From NCBI RefSeq assembly GCF_965363235.1, contig NC_134841.1, positions 62,641,078-62,705,077 on the forward strand: DNA of 64,000 nt. The letters are read 5' to 3'. The DNA comes from Mytilus galloprovincialis. Lineage: Eukaryota; Mollusca; Bivalvia; Mytilida; Mytilidae. Both the position numbers and the translations under genes were made by a program. A model generated the notes under the pieces. It saw only the letters and a program-made list of their open reading frames with translations. It was not told the DNA's origin and did not search any database. Of this stretch, positions 21,049-36,000 are shown one piece after another. Each line of letters starts with the position of its first letter. The stretch's first letter is position 1.

Positions 21049-24000
21049 ATGGAGTGTCCGCACCTCGAAGAAGCCGTGAAAATATTAGCGCCACCTACAA
21101 TTGCAGACACAAAAACGCATTTTGTTTGTGCAGGTGAGATATTTGTCATTTCCCAGCAAGATATCCAGTTTTCCTCATTATATTTATTGAATTGCAATTT
21201 ATTATTTTATTGTGTAAATGAATCGTTCCATCTTCAGAAAATTTCAAGAACCATGTGCTTGAAAAATTGGGTCACGCGCCGTCATTGAATGGCCAAATGT
21301 CAGATTAAGTTAAAATCGTTTGGTTACTCGAAATTTAAAAGCCGATGCATAAGTATTGAAATGTGTGTTTTGACCGTCATCTTTGGTATAGCTTTACAAC
21401 AAAGGATTTATTTATAGCGTTACTATACATAGTTGTGAGCAATCAAAACAATGGCCATTCAAAAGATTAGGGGCCATTTCAAAGAAAAAAAGGCACAGCA
21501 AGGCCATTCTAACAAAAAAAATTATAATAATAATTTTTGATCATCACTTAATGAAGTATTGGTGAAGCAATAAGGAGTGGTGGCATGCAAATAAATCCAA
21601 AATCGGAATACCAGAATGAATTTGTTTCAATTTCTCTCATACAAGTTCAAATTTCTATAGTACACCACAGTTCAAGTCTGTTGTTACATGTATTATTATA
21701 TTATTTCATTACAATATTATAAATAACCTCCATGCTTAACTTCCAACACAGTAGTCTAAACTTTAATACCAATGCAATGTCTGAAAAATTAAAATGTGTT
21801 ACCATTATCATCTTTGAAATTTTCCCCATCTCTGACAGTTACTTTGTTATAATGGGTGGCTATGTAAACACAGACATATGCACCAGTGTATCAGTCAACT
21901 GTAAAATCCAGAAGGACAAAGAACATGAAATCTACACCTTAAATTAGATGTCGGCAAACCTTGTTTAATTTCTGAAAATATTTTTTATTGCAGCTCATTT
22001 ACATATGCAAGCATTCAACTCTGACATTAAGATTAAGATGAATAAACTATGAAGGTATACTTGAGGAAGTGAAGATAACATTACTTTTCTCTAGTCTACA
22101 ATATTATTTTACACATATTTTAATAATTTATCACAAAAAAGCCATGGATAGCAGGGAAAAGCAGAGTTCTAATTTTTTTTTTATGTCTGGTGGTTCACGA
22201 AGAAAAATTGCTGGTCTTCTACTATTTCTATTACAAAATATCAAAAATTGTGTCTGTCCTTTGCCAAAATTGGTGATAAAATCTCTTGTACCATGACTTT
22301 TCGTGAACTCTGGAACAGGGTTCAAACATAATTTCAATTATACACATTGTATATTTATACATTATATGGAAATGAAGGTAAATAAACATGCATGGAAAAC
22401 TTCTGGAGGGGGTACTTAGCATATTTGAGTTGTATTGTGTAGATATTTATACATGTACATGCACTAGTATTTACATAAATTTGTGTCATTGAAGTCTTTA
22501 TTTTTTTAAATATTTAAATTTTGTTTGTATTTCATGTTTGATTATAGAATTGAAAATCAATATTTTTTCTGCTGCAGTATGTAACACAGAAAAGAATCCA
22601 TGGATTTGCACAAACTGTGGAAAAATACACTGTGGGCGGTGAGTAGTCAATATATGCAGTTATATTTTTAATACCTAAAAAAAAATCAGTTCAGGACCTA
22701 TTATTGTTGCAAAATTCAATCACTCATCAAACTTTTATTTAGAGGTGATGTATTTTTTTGCTGATAATTTTGTGTACAAAACAGTATCACTTGGAAATAT
22801 TTGTTATTTTACCTGTACAACAGTTGTGAACAAACTTTCAAAATCAATATGTCAGACCATAGAAACAACGTTTCATACCAAATTATATTACAACTGATGT
22901 AGATGACTGATGGTTATGTTGGTGAAATGAAATATGACTTTTTCCTTGGGTGGAAAAATATTTTTAATGATTATTGTAAAATTGAGTTTAGTAAATGTGT
23001 TTAGATTTACAATTATAGAAAACCATATGCTAATTCAGTAGAAAATTACAATGACCTCTAAGTTGTGGTATGGCTGAAGTACAAATGAACAGTAAAGAGA
23101 TGATTTGGTCAATCCTTACAATCGTCATTTGAATTTAAAAACATGTCATGTAAATTATTCACATTTGCTTAAATCGTATCCATTTTATCTGGCTGCACCC
23201 TTCTGTCAAAAGATATTTCATGGTAAACCACAGAAATGAGTCTTTAAATTTAAGATTGTATTTCAATTTGATATATTTAGGTATGTTAATGGTCATGGAA
23301 AGTTACACAATGAAGAAAATCCCAACCATTCAGTATGTATGGACTGTGAATCCTTTGCTGTATTCTGGTAAGTATATCATAATATTATACTTGTCATGCC
23401 CAAAATTACAAAAGATAAGCACAAACATATTCATTAAACTATAGAAGAAAACAATCACTTTTAAGAAGCCTATCTTGCTGTTAGTTGATTCCAAAATGAT
23501 ATTGAAATCATGAGTAACTCTATAGAATTTACAGAACTGCAGTATTCAACAGAAAGAAAAAAAATTAAAGATTGCATGAATGCTTATGAACACTTATGTG
23601 GCTAAGAAAGTTACATTAATATGTTAATTTGTGCATGCAATAAATATCTGTTCTTCTACAAATCAATGCCATTGTTTGTGTGGGAAGTAATATTTAAGAT
23701 TAGAGTTGTCTTCCTTTGTCCATAACTGCAGTATAACTAATAATGCTAAATACACTGCAATGTGTATTATTTTTTATTTCTCACTGAATAATGAATGATG
23801 CAATTATCACCCTGTTGCTTTTTCTACATTATTTTAATCTACTGAAAATAAGTTGGTATATTAATAAAGTTTGAATTGTAACACTCCAGTTTAGTGTCTA
23901 ATAGATTACTTTATATTTCAGTTATGCCTGTGATGAATTTGTAATAAATGATACAGAACAGGGCCACCTAGACAAGTTGCGGAGACATGTGGTTCAGCTG

Positions 24001-27000
24001 TTGATGAGGTAATGCTATACTATATCAGTCTCCGTTAATAGTTTTCATGATAATTAATGTAGCCATTATGCTTTAAGGGAAACAGTGTTTTAATTTGTTA
24101 GTTATGCTCACAGTTATTTAAGTGCATTTTATGACTAAAGTTGAAGAAGCAAGAAGTAACATCCAGAGTCACAAGACTCAACAAGTGTTAAAAGTTTGAT
24201 TTATAGATACTTTTGTATAAAACAGATTTTTTTACTGGGTTGGTAATTTAAGCATGTTTTAATTTTTCAGAGTTGACACATGTTCAAAGCATGAACATTG
24301 TGATGAAAATTCAGAAAATAAAAGGTAAGTGAAAAGAAGTTGATCAGTAAAATACTCTATGATTCTTTTTGAGGATTCAAATTATCTGTCTGCACTGTTT
24401 TATTTTACAGAGGCACATTTACAATGGGTCCTTTTTATTATCCTTTCAGTCAATTCAGATTTGCCAGCTTATATGTGAATGTTACTGTTTCAAACTCCAT
24501 TCCTAAGGATTTGGTTTTACTTTTACCCCTTTTAATTTGTCTATAATGTAGACAATGTGTAACTGAAAAAATTGAACCAATCACAATTACTAAAAACATC
24601 CTTATACTTATTATTTATTGTGTACATCTTTCTCCAATTTTTTGAAAGTTGTAAAAACCTTTTATTATCTCCATAGCTATCATGAAATAAAACTGATGTT
24701 CAAGTGATAAGAATTATTAAAATTTTCAACCTTGATATTACTGACTTGTATGAACATGATGAAGTTGCCTTCCAAGATTTTAAGTACTAATCATGTGATG
24801 CAGAAATTTTTCCTTGAGAAATATTGCTCTCTGTTCAGCACATTTTCAGTTGTATAATGATTCAAGTTACCCTTGTATTAGTAAACATGTTTGGTATTTC
24901 ATGTAAGAAAATAAAATGTGTAAGTTTAGATGTATCTTTTGCAGTTCACAGAATCGCACACAGTTAACATTACGACCAAAAGTTAGAAGAAACTCAACAG
25001 AATCACAAGAAAATGTCCCAATCAGTAAGCGAAGAAATTCAACAGAAACGCAAGAAAATGATCCAAAAAGAAAAAGATTAAAAAAGGTAATGCAAAAAAA
25101 AACTATGCTCAACAAAAATCATTAAATCACAAATAAAATATGACTTGTATTAATTTATAAAAAATTCTACTTGAAAATTTTAAAGTTATGTTTTCTAATT
25201 TCAGGAAGATAGAATATCTCGACCCAGATCATCTGGTCTCCGTAACCTTGGAAACACATGTTTCATGAATGCAGTATTACAGTCACTAAGGTAGAGATTA
25301 TATATAATTTGTAATAGTTGATATATTTGTAATGGCTTTGGTACAGCTTTTATTCAGATTATATAACCATGCATATATGTGACTAAAAACAAACTATGAG
25401 GGAGAAGGAATAACATCAGTTCTTTGGTTTATCATGAGTATTTCTAACTTGTCAATCTTATGCAAAAAACAAAATTGATGTGTTACAATGTATCTATGTT
25501 GTAAATCTATGAAAACAAACAAACAGCCTTTGTTGCTTAGGAATCGAGTAATATTTTTGAACTACACTCTTGGTTTTAGAAACAAAAAAGATTGTATGTT
25601 CATTGTATAATGGTAATTATTAATACTGGTAGCAGTTATATATTTATAGAATATTTTCCAGCATGCTGTATGTGATATGTACAAATGTTTCTTTGAACTT
25701 ACTTTATTATATAATAGGTTTATATAATTACATAAAATCAGATTTGACTGTGTATGAAATATTTTTTTAGTATAGAATATTAATAAAGCATTCTCTCCTT
25801 ATTTTTAGTAACATACAGCAATTCTGTGGGTATATCAAGCAGCTGCCATCATTAGAAGAAAAGTCAACAAAAAAGAAACACATAACAAGAAAAGCCTCAA
25901 AAACAGAAGAGGATATGTAAGATTATATTAATTGGTGTACAGATAATAGTGTTTTTGTGATGTTTTAAGATTTATAGAAAGTTCTGGCTCTTTATTTTTC
26001 ATTGAGGAACTCTTGTACAGGCCTTCATGCTTAATTTTTGAGTTCACAAGCCAGAAGCTCGTTTTTTGGAAAATTTTAGTTGGATTCTGTTTGCTTGTAG
26101 AGAAGAATTTTACAAGCCAATGCCTTTCGACTTGTGGTTAAGTGTGAGGACTGCTAGTATACCATTAAGATTTGTTAAACTGCATGTTTATGATGTCTGT
26201 TTTGACTTTATTAGTGTAGAATTATATATTGAAATTTCTTCTCTGGTGGAAATGTATCTTAAATTCAATGAAAATTGGACTAAGTAATGTGGACTTTGGC
26301 TGACCTAAAAAAACAATGTTGAGTGGGAAAGTGTTAAATTGAATTGGATTTATAAATAGAATGAAAATAAAGTTTGTAGCCACACATTTCACACAGCATT
26401 CTGGTAAACAGATTGTTCCAAACAGTATTGGTATTTTTTTGGTAATTTTGCTTGTTTATCATGATTTCTATAGGAATAAGACCCATGGCTTTGTTCAATG
26501 AGTATTACATTTTCAACTTTTTACTTTGTAGATTGTTGATAGAGGAAGTGAGAAAAACATTGATAGCATTATGGCAGGGAACAAAAGGAGCCATTTCACC
26601 TGAATCTCTTTTCTGTGTTATTTGGAAAGTAGTTCCTAGGTTTAGGTAAGTTAGCCAAAAATATAAGTTATTAATAAATTTGTATTTATATATTGGAACA
26701 AAAATACTAATAAAATTGAGAATGGAATTTGGAAATATGTCAATGAGACAAGAACCAGACCAAAGAGCAGGTAACAGCCAACAATGGGTCAACACAGCAA
26801 GAAATCCTGCACCCACAGGTGGGCCTCATTTATAACCATACACTGTAATGAAGTTGTGGTATTCACAGGAAGAAGCCTGTTTTTCCCCCAAGATAATGAA
26901 TTAAGTTTATTGTGATGTTTTCTTAACAACATTTGACAAAGCTGACTAATAACTATGCAATTTTCTGTTAATCCCCCCTTCTGAAAAGAAAACCAACCCT

Positions 27001-30000
27001 TAATTATTTACAGGATAGTCATATATCATGATATATAGTGTAAATTTTGATAGTCTATTGATAATGTTACACAGAAGGGACTTAGGCATGCTATTTTTTC
27101 ATCATTGGTGCCATCTCTGTATATATTATCAATTCTGTCAGTTTAAATTGAACCCTTTATTGTTAGACGATGATAAGCCGTTCTTGAACCATGATGCAAA
27201 TCTAATAAATGGTGTTATGTATAATGTAGGACTAAACAGATCAGTGACGAATCAATCAGCCGACATCCTTACTCATCTGATAAACTGTGATATCAAATGA
27301 TAGGACTGAGATCTGTCCAATATTCTATTTGATATAGGATAACTTTTTCGTGATCTATTCAGGGGGAGAATTTTTTCCTGATCTATTGAGTGGGATTATA
27401 GGTATTTATATCCTGTGAAACCAAATAATTATTTTATACTGAAGCGTTCAGATTTTTGTTCTAATTACTTTTCCTACATGATATTTCTTGATACTACTGA
27501 TGTTCCAGGTTGAGTAATCAGTATGTATATATGAACAATTTCAACTAATGTACATTTTAGTCATTTATTCTTTGTTCATTTCAGAGGTTATCAACAACAA
27601 GATGCCCATGAATTCATGAGATATTTATTAGATAGACTGCACACAGAACTTCTTTCATTGTTACCATATCCAAATAATAATAGTCCGTTTATAGGTCCGA
27701 AAGGAAAAAGTACAATTGTAACTGCCATTTTTGGTGGATTACTTCAGAATGAAGTCACATGTTTGGAATGCCGAATGGAATCTAAGAAACATGACCCATT
27801 TCTAGGTTAGTAATGCTGACACAGACACCTACAGTGTTCTAGGATTTTTTTGGCACCTTGACTTACCACGGGTAAGATCAATAAAAAAATTACTTACCCA
27901 CATCTAAAAGTTAAATCCGCCAACCAATGTGGACGGCGCAAAGTATACCCCCTGGTCCTTTTTTCAACATCATACAGTTTGTCTCTCTGCTTTTTGTCAA
28001 GTTTGGGCTTTTTTGGTGGGGGTGATGCTTGATTTATATCGTTTAACCTTTTTGAAGTAAATCCAAACTTATGCAAACTCATGATCTACAGATTCAGTTT
28101 GAATTTTCCGCCATAATAACTTTGAATATTGTAATTTACTGAACAAAGCTGGATTCGGATACGATTGAATTTTGTACAAAATTTAAAAAAAACGATTTCT
28201 TACTAAATTTGACAAATATGTTATAGTTATTACTATGTCATTTATTAAGAGCTATAATAAATGCAACTGTAAGTTTATTTTCCTCCGATGACAAGAAAAA
28301 AAATCGTTTATGTCCCGATTTAAGCACCAGTTATCAATCCGGATTTTCCGATTTTACCGACACCGTGACCGACTTTGAGAATGATAGGAGAAGAATGTGG
28401 TCTCTTTTGCGCTTGATTACACCTAGTAAACGAGTGCTTGAATAAAAGCGCTGATAGACATCGACAAAATCTTCGATCTTTTATCAAAGTTTTTTCTCGT
28501 GATTTAATAAAAATAAAAAGCAGATATGGGAAAATTGAAGAGGACCGGGAAATTTCAAGAGTTTTTCGGCTTCCCCGAACTTGAAAATTGACTTACCACC
28601 GGGTGACAAAGGCTAAAAAATGACTTACCCGTTGTCCTAATCCACTTACCCCGGGTAACGGGTAATGGGAATCCTAGAACACTGCACCTAGATTACATGC
28701 ATAAACATTGAAATAGGAATAGTTCATAGAAGTTATCAAATGGAGATGTGGGTAAAAAGTACCATTATATTAATAATACATGGGTGATGGGTATCAGAGC
28801 AACTTTTCACACTATAATGCACTATAATTCTAAATTACAATAGTCTGGGTGGCGGGTGCTGACAAAAACTGCCTTCCAACCCCCATACATTTTTTTCCTG
28901 GAGTAGCCCTTGAAAGTACCTGGATTGGATACCTCATACATGTTTTAATGACAAACCATTAACATACATGATTTATATAACCACATTTAGCTTATTGTTG
29001 GTTTTTTTTTTACAGATCTTTCACTTGATATTCCACCTCAGTTTAGTACCAGATCCTCAAAAAATAAAGAAGGTGATCCAGTATGTCGTTTAGAAGGTAC
29101 ACAATAAAATAGTAGAACCTATTCAAATATATTGCAACCCTTATACCTCAGGAATTATGAATATAGTTTGTCAATTTCTTAGTAAAATATGACTCGAACG
29201 CATTGACAACAGCAAAATTTAAAAATGTTTAACCAGTCATACTGTTAATTTGTTAATGTTTGTGAATTGAGGAAAAGTGTTTTCGAGGATACTAGGAATT
29301 TGTGATTTTAATGAAATTTTGAAGTCATGGTTCACCTTTCTGACTAAATCAAGCAGTATATGTCTATTGAACTCGGCATATAATAATGATTTCAAAGTAC
29401 ATCTGTTCACAATAATGATTTGGGAGTTAAGTTGAAAATTCTGTCAACAAAATTAATGAATTGTACATAATCTGTAAAATAACTGTTTATTGTCCTGAAT
29501 AAATGATTTGGTAAAGTAGCATTATTTGTTAAAGAACAAACATGTATTCGTTTTCTTTTTCCAGATTGTCTTTCAAGTTTCACTGAGTTAGAAGAATTAG
29601 AAGCTTCTGAACTGTATATGTGTAGTAATTGTAAAAAGAAACAACGTTCCACAAAGAAATTCTGGATCCGCAGGTTGCCAAATGTAAGAAAATTCAACAA
29701 GTTGTTAAGACAGTGTTGGCTGTTTGTTTTTTTTCTACCTATTTTTAGTGTAAAGCTTGTGATTAACAGTAAACTATATCATGTATGTATAGCAAGTAGG
29801 TACTACCAAAGAAAGATACAGATTCACTTAGAAAAATAGTTAAGTGAATGCAGAAAAATGAAAGTAAACAGATCAGTGATGAATCAATCTGCCGACATCT
29901 TTTTTGTCTGATAAACTGTGATATTAAATGATAGGACTGAGATCTGTTTTACTTCATAAATATCCCGTTTCAACATCTTGAAGTGTAGCTTTTCTGATCT

Positions 30001-33000
30001 AAAATGACATGAACAACAGCTAATAATCTTTTCCATTGTAAAATTCAAGGATTTACTTTCCTACGCTTTATTCAGATATAATGAATCTGGCCTTTGCATT
30101 ATTATTTTTTTGCATCACATCAGTAGTATTGTCTTTTATTACACTGCATACACCTCTGTTGAAAGTAGGGAAAGTGCATTCTCTGGAGAAAAGTGCTCAC
30201 CAGGTCTTGGAACTGCTCAGCTTTTCATATGTTGATCATCATTATCTAGAGATATTTCCTCTCTGTCTCTCATGATTATACATTAATTCAACTGTAGAAT
30301 TAGATTTAGTGTTTAACAACGATTAGAAAAAGGCAAAAAAAAAGAATTCTGTAAAGGCCTTAAACTAAAATAAAGTGTTGCTATGCAAAGGAAATTAAAA
30401 GAGTATTATTTTTATTAAATAAGAAATGTTATTTGTGACACACAGTAATATAAGTAATCAGATCAGTGATGAAATAATCAGCCGACATCTTTTTTGTCTG
30501 ATTCACTGTGATTTTAAATGATAGGACTGAGATCTGTTTACTTTGTTTCATTCCATTTACCATCTCAAAGATTGTCTGATTTGATAAACATGGACAGCAG
30601 CTGAATTTTTAACCTCCATAATAATGAACGAGGGTATGTTTTCATCGGAGTACCAGAGGATTTGCGTTCATATGTTTTATCTTTATATGATGTGACAAGC
30701 CTATGAAAAAGATCAGCATTGCCTTTTTATCAAGATGTAATTATTGCATTGCTTCTGTTGTTCACTTTGCTTGTTTCAATTTTGTGGCATCTAAAGAGAT
30801 TTTGTGAGAGGGTTGTGGATATACATGTTAACTCCCTGACATCCCAACCATATTTAACAACAATCCTAATCAGCTTGTGCTTTTCAATTAATTTTTTTAT
30901 TTCTAAGTGTGTTTTTCAATAGAGGCTTTAACCTTGGATATTTTTCCCAACGGGAATTGAAAATATTGTTTACTGTTTTCTTTAGAATTGTACTTCTGTG
31001 TTGGTAATGTTGTACCCATGTTCATTTCATAGTTTTGAGAAATTAACATGAAGATTTATTTCAGAAAAGTTTCTCGTGTGTCGAGAACTGTTGACTAAGC
31101 TTCAATACCACTGTAAAATTTTCTTTGGTGTTAATCTATACATAGATGCCAACCATTACGATTTTTCCGTAGTTTTTCTGATTTTGCGAAAAAAACTACG
31201 CTATTACGGTCAAAGTCGAATAGTTACGGATTCCCAATCATCGACGTTCAATTTTGTAAAACGCGGATTTATATCATTACTTTTCCGTCCTGGTCCAGTA
31301 TTTAGGAAACGCCAATGTAATGCTTCTGGTTTCTCGGGAGTTATCAACCTATTGTTGGGTAACTAACTGACTTCCGAAGAGGCAAACTTGCATTTTATTA
31401 AGTAGCTTTCCCCCTTTCTCTACTTCTCCTTGACAAAACAAAAATGTTTGAGTCGAGAACATCTGAACAATTAATGAATGGAATACACAATTAGAAAAAA
31501 AAAGACAATAACAGAATTATTTAAAGGTCTTAATGTGATAACCCTTTTATTAAGAAAACTTTGATTTTAAAAATAACTAGTTTAAGTAAAATACAGTAGA
31601 AGAAAAATAACAGATCAGTGATGAATCAATCTGCCGACATCTTTTTTTGTCTGATAAACTGTGATATTAAATGATAGGACTGAGATCTGTTTTATTTCAT
31701 TATTCTTGATTCATTCCATTTCTAATCATGTAAGTACAGATTGTCTAACATAACAATGTTAGAAGTACAACAACACTTCAAGTTCAGGTCAGGAATTTTT
31801 TTTTTTACCAAACATTGACCAAACATGTCTAATAATAAATACCTGGTAAAGACTTTGATAACTGAACAATATAAACTTTTTATGGAAGATTAAAATAATA
31901 CTTAACACTAAAACTACATCTTCTTGTATATGTTTTCTCTGTGGTTGCAGAATTGCAATCATATTGAAAATATTAACCTCCCTTTTGTACTGAATTTAAT
32001 TATTTCTCGACTTTCCCATGTGTAGAACTCAGGTTATTTTTATCATTGAATGTCAAGGAGAGTACCTTGATTTTGTCTTCTACCATATGTAATCTGGTTG
32101 CATCTGTGACAAGTAATTTGAGAATTTTTCAATATATACATGGTTCTAGGGAAAATAACATAGTGCAATGCCAGTTCAGGCACAATATTGCTGTTGTTAT
32201 GTTTAATCTTGCTTGCTGTCTCTTTCTGGTACATTTTATAATTTGTTTAAATGGTGTTTAATGGAAAGTGATGATAGAAATGTTACTATAATATCAAATT
32301 AAGTACCAAATTCATATTAATATTTGAAATACAGAGCCTTTTAACACTGAGAAATGTTGCTGGATCTATGATGAAATCAAACTGCAGACATATTTAATCA
32401 TCTGAAAAACAATGATACTTATTGATAGGACTGAGATCTGGCATTAGTTATTGAATTCTTCATTCTGATAGAATGCTACATTTATAAACTTTTGCATGTT
32501 TATATTGACTTTTAAAAAGATAGTAAATACAGTTCAGAAAGGGTTAAGCTCAGTACACATGTAGAATATATCCATTAATTTATGAAAGAATGTATCTGAA
32601 CATGATAGAATGACTAAATCATCAAAGTATTTATTGTCCCTAAGTAAACATATCAAAGGCTTACATAGTCCAGCCATTACACATGTAGAATATATCCATT
32701 AATTTATGAAAGAATGTATCTGAACATGATAGAATGACTAAATCATCAAAGTATTTATTGTCCCTAAGTAAACATATCAAAGGCTTACATAGTCCAGCCA
32801 TTACACATGTAGAATATATCCATTAATTTATGAAAGAGTGTATCTGAACATGATAGAATGACTAAATCATCAAAGTATTTATTGTCCTTAAGTAAGCTTA
32901 TTTGGTTGTAAACATGGCCTATTTATCCTGTTTCATTACATTGATAAATTTCCATATAGAAATTAGGTAGAATTAAAGAAAAGAATTACTTATTAAGATA

Positions 33001-36000
33001 ATTGTGAATATTTGTATAAAAGAAAGTAAACAGATCTGTGATGAAATAATCTGCCGACAGCTTTTTTGTCTGAGTAACTGTGATTTTAAATGATAGGACT
33101 GAGAACTGTTTTACTTCATAATTCAATTAGCGCTTCAACCTAGGGTTTATCATTTTTCATTTAACTTTATTCTTACTTTGCACAGAGATAATAATTAAAT
33201 TGAAAATGAGGTCTCTAATTTTGGACCCATTTAATTATTTTTTTGTGGTTGTCATGTGTGGAACTCAGTTATTTTTGCCATTTAATAATGAAGGGGGAGC
33301 CTAGTTTGTGTTTTATGTCAACAACTTCTACAATATGTATTTTGATTGTTTGCATAATCCATCCCTGTGTAGGGAACTAGTCATAAATAGGACATATTTT
33401 CTTCAGCATCTTAACTTCTTATGAGGAAAATTGTTTTTAAGTGAAGTTCAGTTAATAAAAGTAAACAGATCAGTGATGAATCAATCTGCCGACATCTTTT
33501 TTGTCTGATTAACTGTGATATTAAATGATAGGACTGAGATCTGTTTAAATCATGTTTCTTCCATTTCATCAACTTAGTGCTGAATGTCTGATATAAAAAA
33601 AAAACATATTTATATCAGCTGATGTAAGAAATGCAACACCTATTATAGCCGATTGCATTGAGGGTGGAGACAAAGGTAATATCTTTAGTTAGCTTGCTTG
33701 CTAGCTGAACCGTGAAGTAATTATTAGGTAAGGTATACCATCCTTATTTCAACATAGCTTTGTCCTTCAGACAGATAGATAGGTTATCTGTTGGGGTAGT
33801 CAACTCGTAAAGGAGGATAGTTTACCTAACCTAATAACAACTTCACAGTTCAGCTAGCAAGCAAGCTAAACAAAGATAAAACCTTTGCCTACACACTATT
33901 AATTTCAGATTTCTTTTGTCTTTCGCACATCATTATGTTGGACTATGAAATCCTTTGATAGTTCATGGAACAATATAAACTTGATGAAAGATTGTCACAT
34001 GCAACTCTGCTTGATCTATGATGAAATCAAACTGCAGACATATTTAATCATCTGATTAACAATGATACTTATTGATAGGACTGAGATCTGGCATTAGTTA
34101 TTGATGGGTCGCCATTTAGTCTTCATTCTGACACATTAAATTTTATAAATTTGATATTAACTTGAAATTTCTAATATGGAAAAAAACACATTGGCAACAG
34201 CTTTATGTTAGGATTACAACACCATCAAAGTTGTTATGCCCCATTTATGGGCATTATGTTTTCTGGTCTGTGCGTTTGTTCGTTCGTCTGTCCGTCTGTC
34301 CCACTTCAGGTTAAAGTTTTTGGTCTAGGTAGTTTGTTTTCTGAAATGTTTTGTCTACCAACCATCAACCAATGAAAGCCTTTGATACTGTGTATTCATT
34401 AATCTTTGTTGGAAATTTTTTTTCATGGATTTTATGGGAACAGGGGAACCAGGAATTTTACTGTTCAACAAAATACAAATACCCTGACAAACATATGCAA
34501 ACTTTTCCATAACAACAAATTTAAATATCCACAAATATGCAAGTTTCCCTCAATCCATGAAAATAGGTTCCCACAAAAATAGATGAATCATTATGAATCC
34601 ACAGTAATTCATGGAACACTTATCAACTTGATGAAAGATTGTCACATGTAACTCTGCTAGATCTATGATGAAATCAAACTGCAGACATATTTAATCATCT
34701 GAAAAACAATGATACTTATTGATAGGACTGAGATCTGGCATTAGTTATTGATGGGTCGTCATATATTCTTTATTCTGACACGTTATAAAGTTATTATAAA
34801 CTTACACAACTCTGCGGACTTAGTTTTGGTTAAGAAGAACTTTGATATTGTTCTTCTGTGTAAAAAATAAGTCCTGCATGAATGACGTTTATAAAATATA
34901 AACAAAAAAGAAATGATCTCAAATGAAATAATCTCGAATTAGGATGATGTTAAAGTGAAATACAGTACTAAAAGTAAACAGATCTATGATGAAATAATCA
35001 GCCGACATCTTTTTTGTCTGATTAACTGTGATTTTAAATGATAGGACTGAGATCTATTTTACAAATTCATAAATGTCTGCTTCCGTTGTTATTGTGTTCT
35101 TTGTTCTGTTGAATAAATAATGTATGGCAATTTGTCTCTTTCTAGGCAATTAGTGAGGAATAGGACATATTTGCTTGTATTCTATTAACTTATTATTAAA
35201 TCAAATGGTTTTAAAACTTCTATACAGATTTAAAAATAAAAATGATTGAATTGTTTTATGCTCATTGTTTAGTCTTGCATGAATGACATGTTTAACAAAA
35301 TAATATAGTAGTATTATATTTAACCCTTTCCTCCATTGACATTTTTTTTACACATACCTGATTCGCATAGGATTTTTTCAATTAAAAAAAATCATCAGGT
35401 TTAAAGTATCAATGCATTGCAAAAAGGAATATTTCATCAATGAAATTCCAGTCAAATATTCTCTTGAATATCATTTTTATATTAGATACAAATTTTATAA
35501 GTTCTGATAAAGATTTTTCCTTGGTAAGATGTTTCAACTGAAGCACTACACAGGCGTCAAAAGGCGTCATTATGGAGTAAAGGGGGTGGCGTCAAAAAGC
35601 GTCATTATTGAGGAAAGGGTTAAGGAAACCAAAATATCTTACAGAAAATTCATGTAAAGGGGGAATATACAGAAAAATGTAAACAGATCAGTGATGAATC
35701 AAACAGCCGACATCTTTTTTTGTCTGATTGACTGTGATATTAAATGATAGGACTGAGATCTGTTTAATAATAATTAAATTATTATTCATAATTCATTCCA
35801 TTTCACATCTTGAAAGTACAGATTGTCTGATATATAAAAAAAAAACCCATTGCTAACAGCTGAATGAAGCAATTACATTAACCCTGTACTTCTGTTGTAA
35901 TTTTTCAATACCAACCAAAGAGGAAACAAATCTTGACTAAATTACCACAATTAAGAATTATCTAGTCTGTAAGGTGCTGAAAGCTGTTCTCCAAAATAAA

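Noticed and set aside
22069-22422. Short frames in USP3 intron 1
   Set aside because: Overlapping frames on both strands without domains; the USP3 reading frame is fully accounted for by the flanking exons.
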